This document shows positions 38,792-39,776 of a DNA stretch of 39,776 bases, piece after piece (within the stretch, counting starts at the first letter, position 1; the number at the start of each line of letters is the position of its first letter). The DNA comes from Chloroflexota bacterium (lineage in GTDB: Bacteria > Chloroflexota > Dehalococcoidia > SHYB01): the NCBI GenBank assembly GCA_022572465.1, contig JACZVV010000016.1, forward strand, positions 1-39,776. The letters run 5' to 3'. Under the pieces are notes generated by a model. It made no database searches and had not been told where the DNA came from. It saw only the letters and a list, made by a program, of their open reading frames with translations. The position numbers and the translations under genes are program-made.

Positions 38792-39776
38792 TTACTTTCC
38801 TATGCAGAACTTCGAGAAAATATTTCCAAGAATATCTTCATTCGTGACCTCTCCGATTATTTCACCCAACGCATCAAGGGCGGCTCTCATGTCCAGGGCT
38901 ACAAACTCTGATGACAAACCCGCCCTTAGCGACCCTCGAGCCAATTCAACAGACCGATAAGCACTGTCTAGAGACTCCTTGTGTCTGGCACTTGTGACGA
39001 TAGGGTCTGACTGATGAATAGTCGCGCTCCCAATGGAACTCTTAATTAGAATATCTTCTAATCCGTTAAATCCTAATTGCCTTTCAGCCGAGATTTCAAC
39101 TACCGGATAGTCCCCAATTACTCGTCTGACATCTCCAAGTACTGAGACCCTTTAAGATCAATCTTGTTAAGTACCGCAACTATACCGTTCTCGACTCCGG
39201 CGACTTCCTGCCTGACGGAGAATGCCTGCTCAACGACACACTTATCGGATTCATCGATTTGCTCCGAGCAATCAAATACGAAAAGAACAATATCTGCTTC
39301 CCTAATTTGACGAAGACTGCGCTTCACGCCTTCCCGCTCCAGGGCATCGTCTGTTTCTCGAATTCCAGCCGTATCCACAATGCGGAAGGGAACACCGCGT
39401 ATATCAAGCTGCTCTTCAAGGGTATCTCTGGTAGTTCCGGGAATGGCCGTAACAATCGCTCTGTCTGCTTTCAATAGACTGTTAAGCAAAGTCGATTTTC
39501 CGACGTTTGGCTTGCCGACTATTGCCAGCTTCGCACCTTCACGAAAAATCCTACCTCGACTGTAGGTCGCGAGCAAATCAGATATATTTTTCAACGCGTC
39601 GCTCAATCGAATTTCTACATCCTTGCGATCCGCAAATTGTACATCTTCTTCAGCGAAGTCCAACTCCAATTCCAATAGAGAATAGACTTCAATCAGACCC
39701 CCTCTTATCTTTCTTATTCTCTCAGAAAGAGCTCCTTGAAACTGCCGCAATGCCGATCTTAAACTAAATTCTGTTT
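38792..39776 (-). CDS. mnmE: tRNA modification GTPase MnmE, partial at the right edge and carrying a 1-nt frameshift near 39118-39125
   Basis: G1 GKPNVGKSTLLNSLL, GTTRDTLEEQ, DTAGIRE; downstream frame encodes VIGDYPVVEISAERQ...DALGEIIGEVTNEDILGNIFSKFCIGK*. Confidence 0.92.

Overview
The window is mostly a high-GC bacterial chromosome segment. The gene families suggest Chloroflexota/Dehalococcoidia-like, but that assignment is inference. It carries mainly housekeeping genes: HtrA protease, OmpR-type two-component system, MtaB, GatB, SecG, SAM hydrolase, CysS-IspF-IspD, PIN/TRAM protein, DedA-like protein, an HspR/DnaJ/Clp heat-shock operon, amino-acid dehydrogenase, PabB, Dcd, RibD-RibE-RibBA-RibH, MFS transporters, 3-hydroxyisobutyrate-dehydrogenase-like and Ldh2-like enzymes, and a GcvPB fragment. 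The main points for follow-up are: (1) a class III cyclase-like/ArsM-like methyltransferase fusion gene (minus strand, 5339-3933). It has an in-frame TGA exactly where ArsM relatives carry a conserved Cys, an intact 56-codon continuation, and a perfect 7-bp hairpin 16 nt before its apical loop, so it is a strong selenocysteine candidate. (2) A dispersed palindromic repeat family (GTGGC-TGA-GCCAC and variants with compensatory stem changes). It sits at gene ends and in several cases contains the gene's own stop codon. (3) A hybrid ORF joining the N-terminus of MnmG to the C-terminal part of GcvPB. It coincides with a composition shift and lies next to an exact parS palindrome and a frameshifted mnmE, so it is probably an assembly chimera, or else a recombination junction. 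(4) A lower-GC accessory patch with tandem paralogues and an SH3-SH3-lipase lipoprotein. No rRNA, tRNA, CRISPR array or transposase was recognised.
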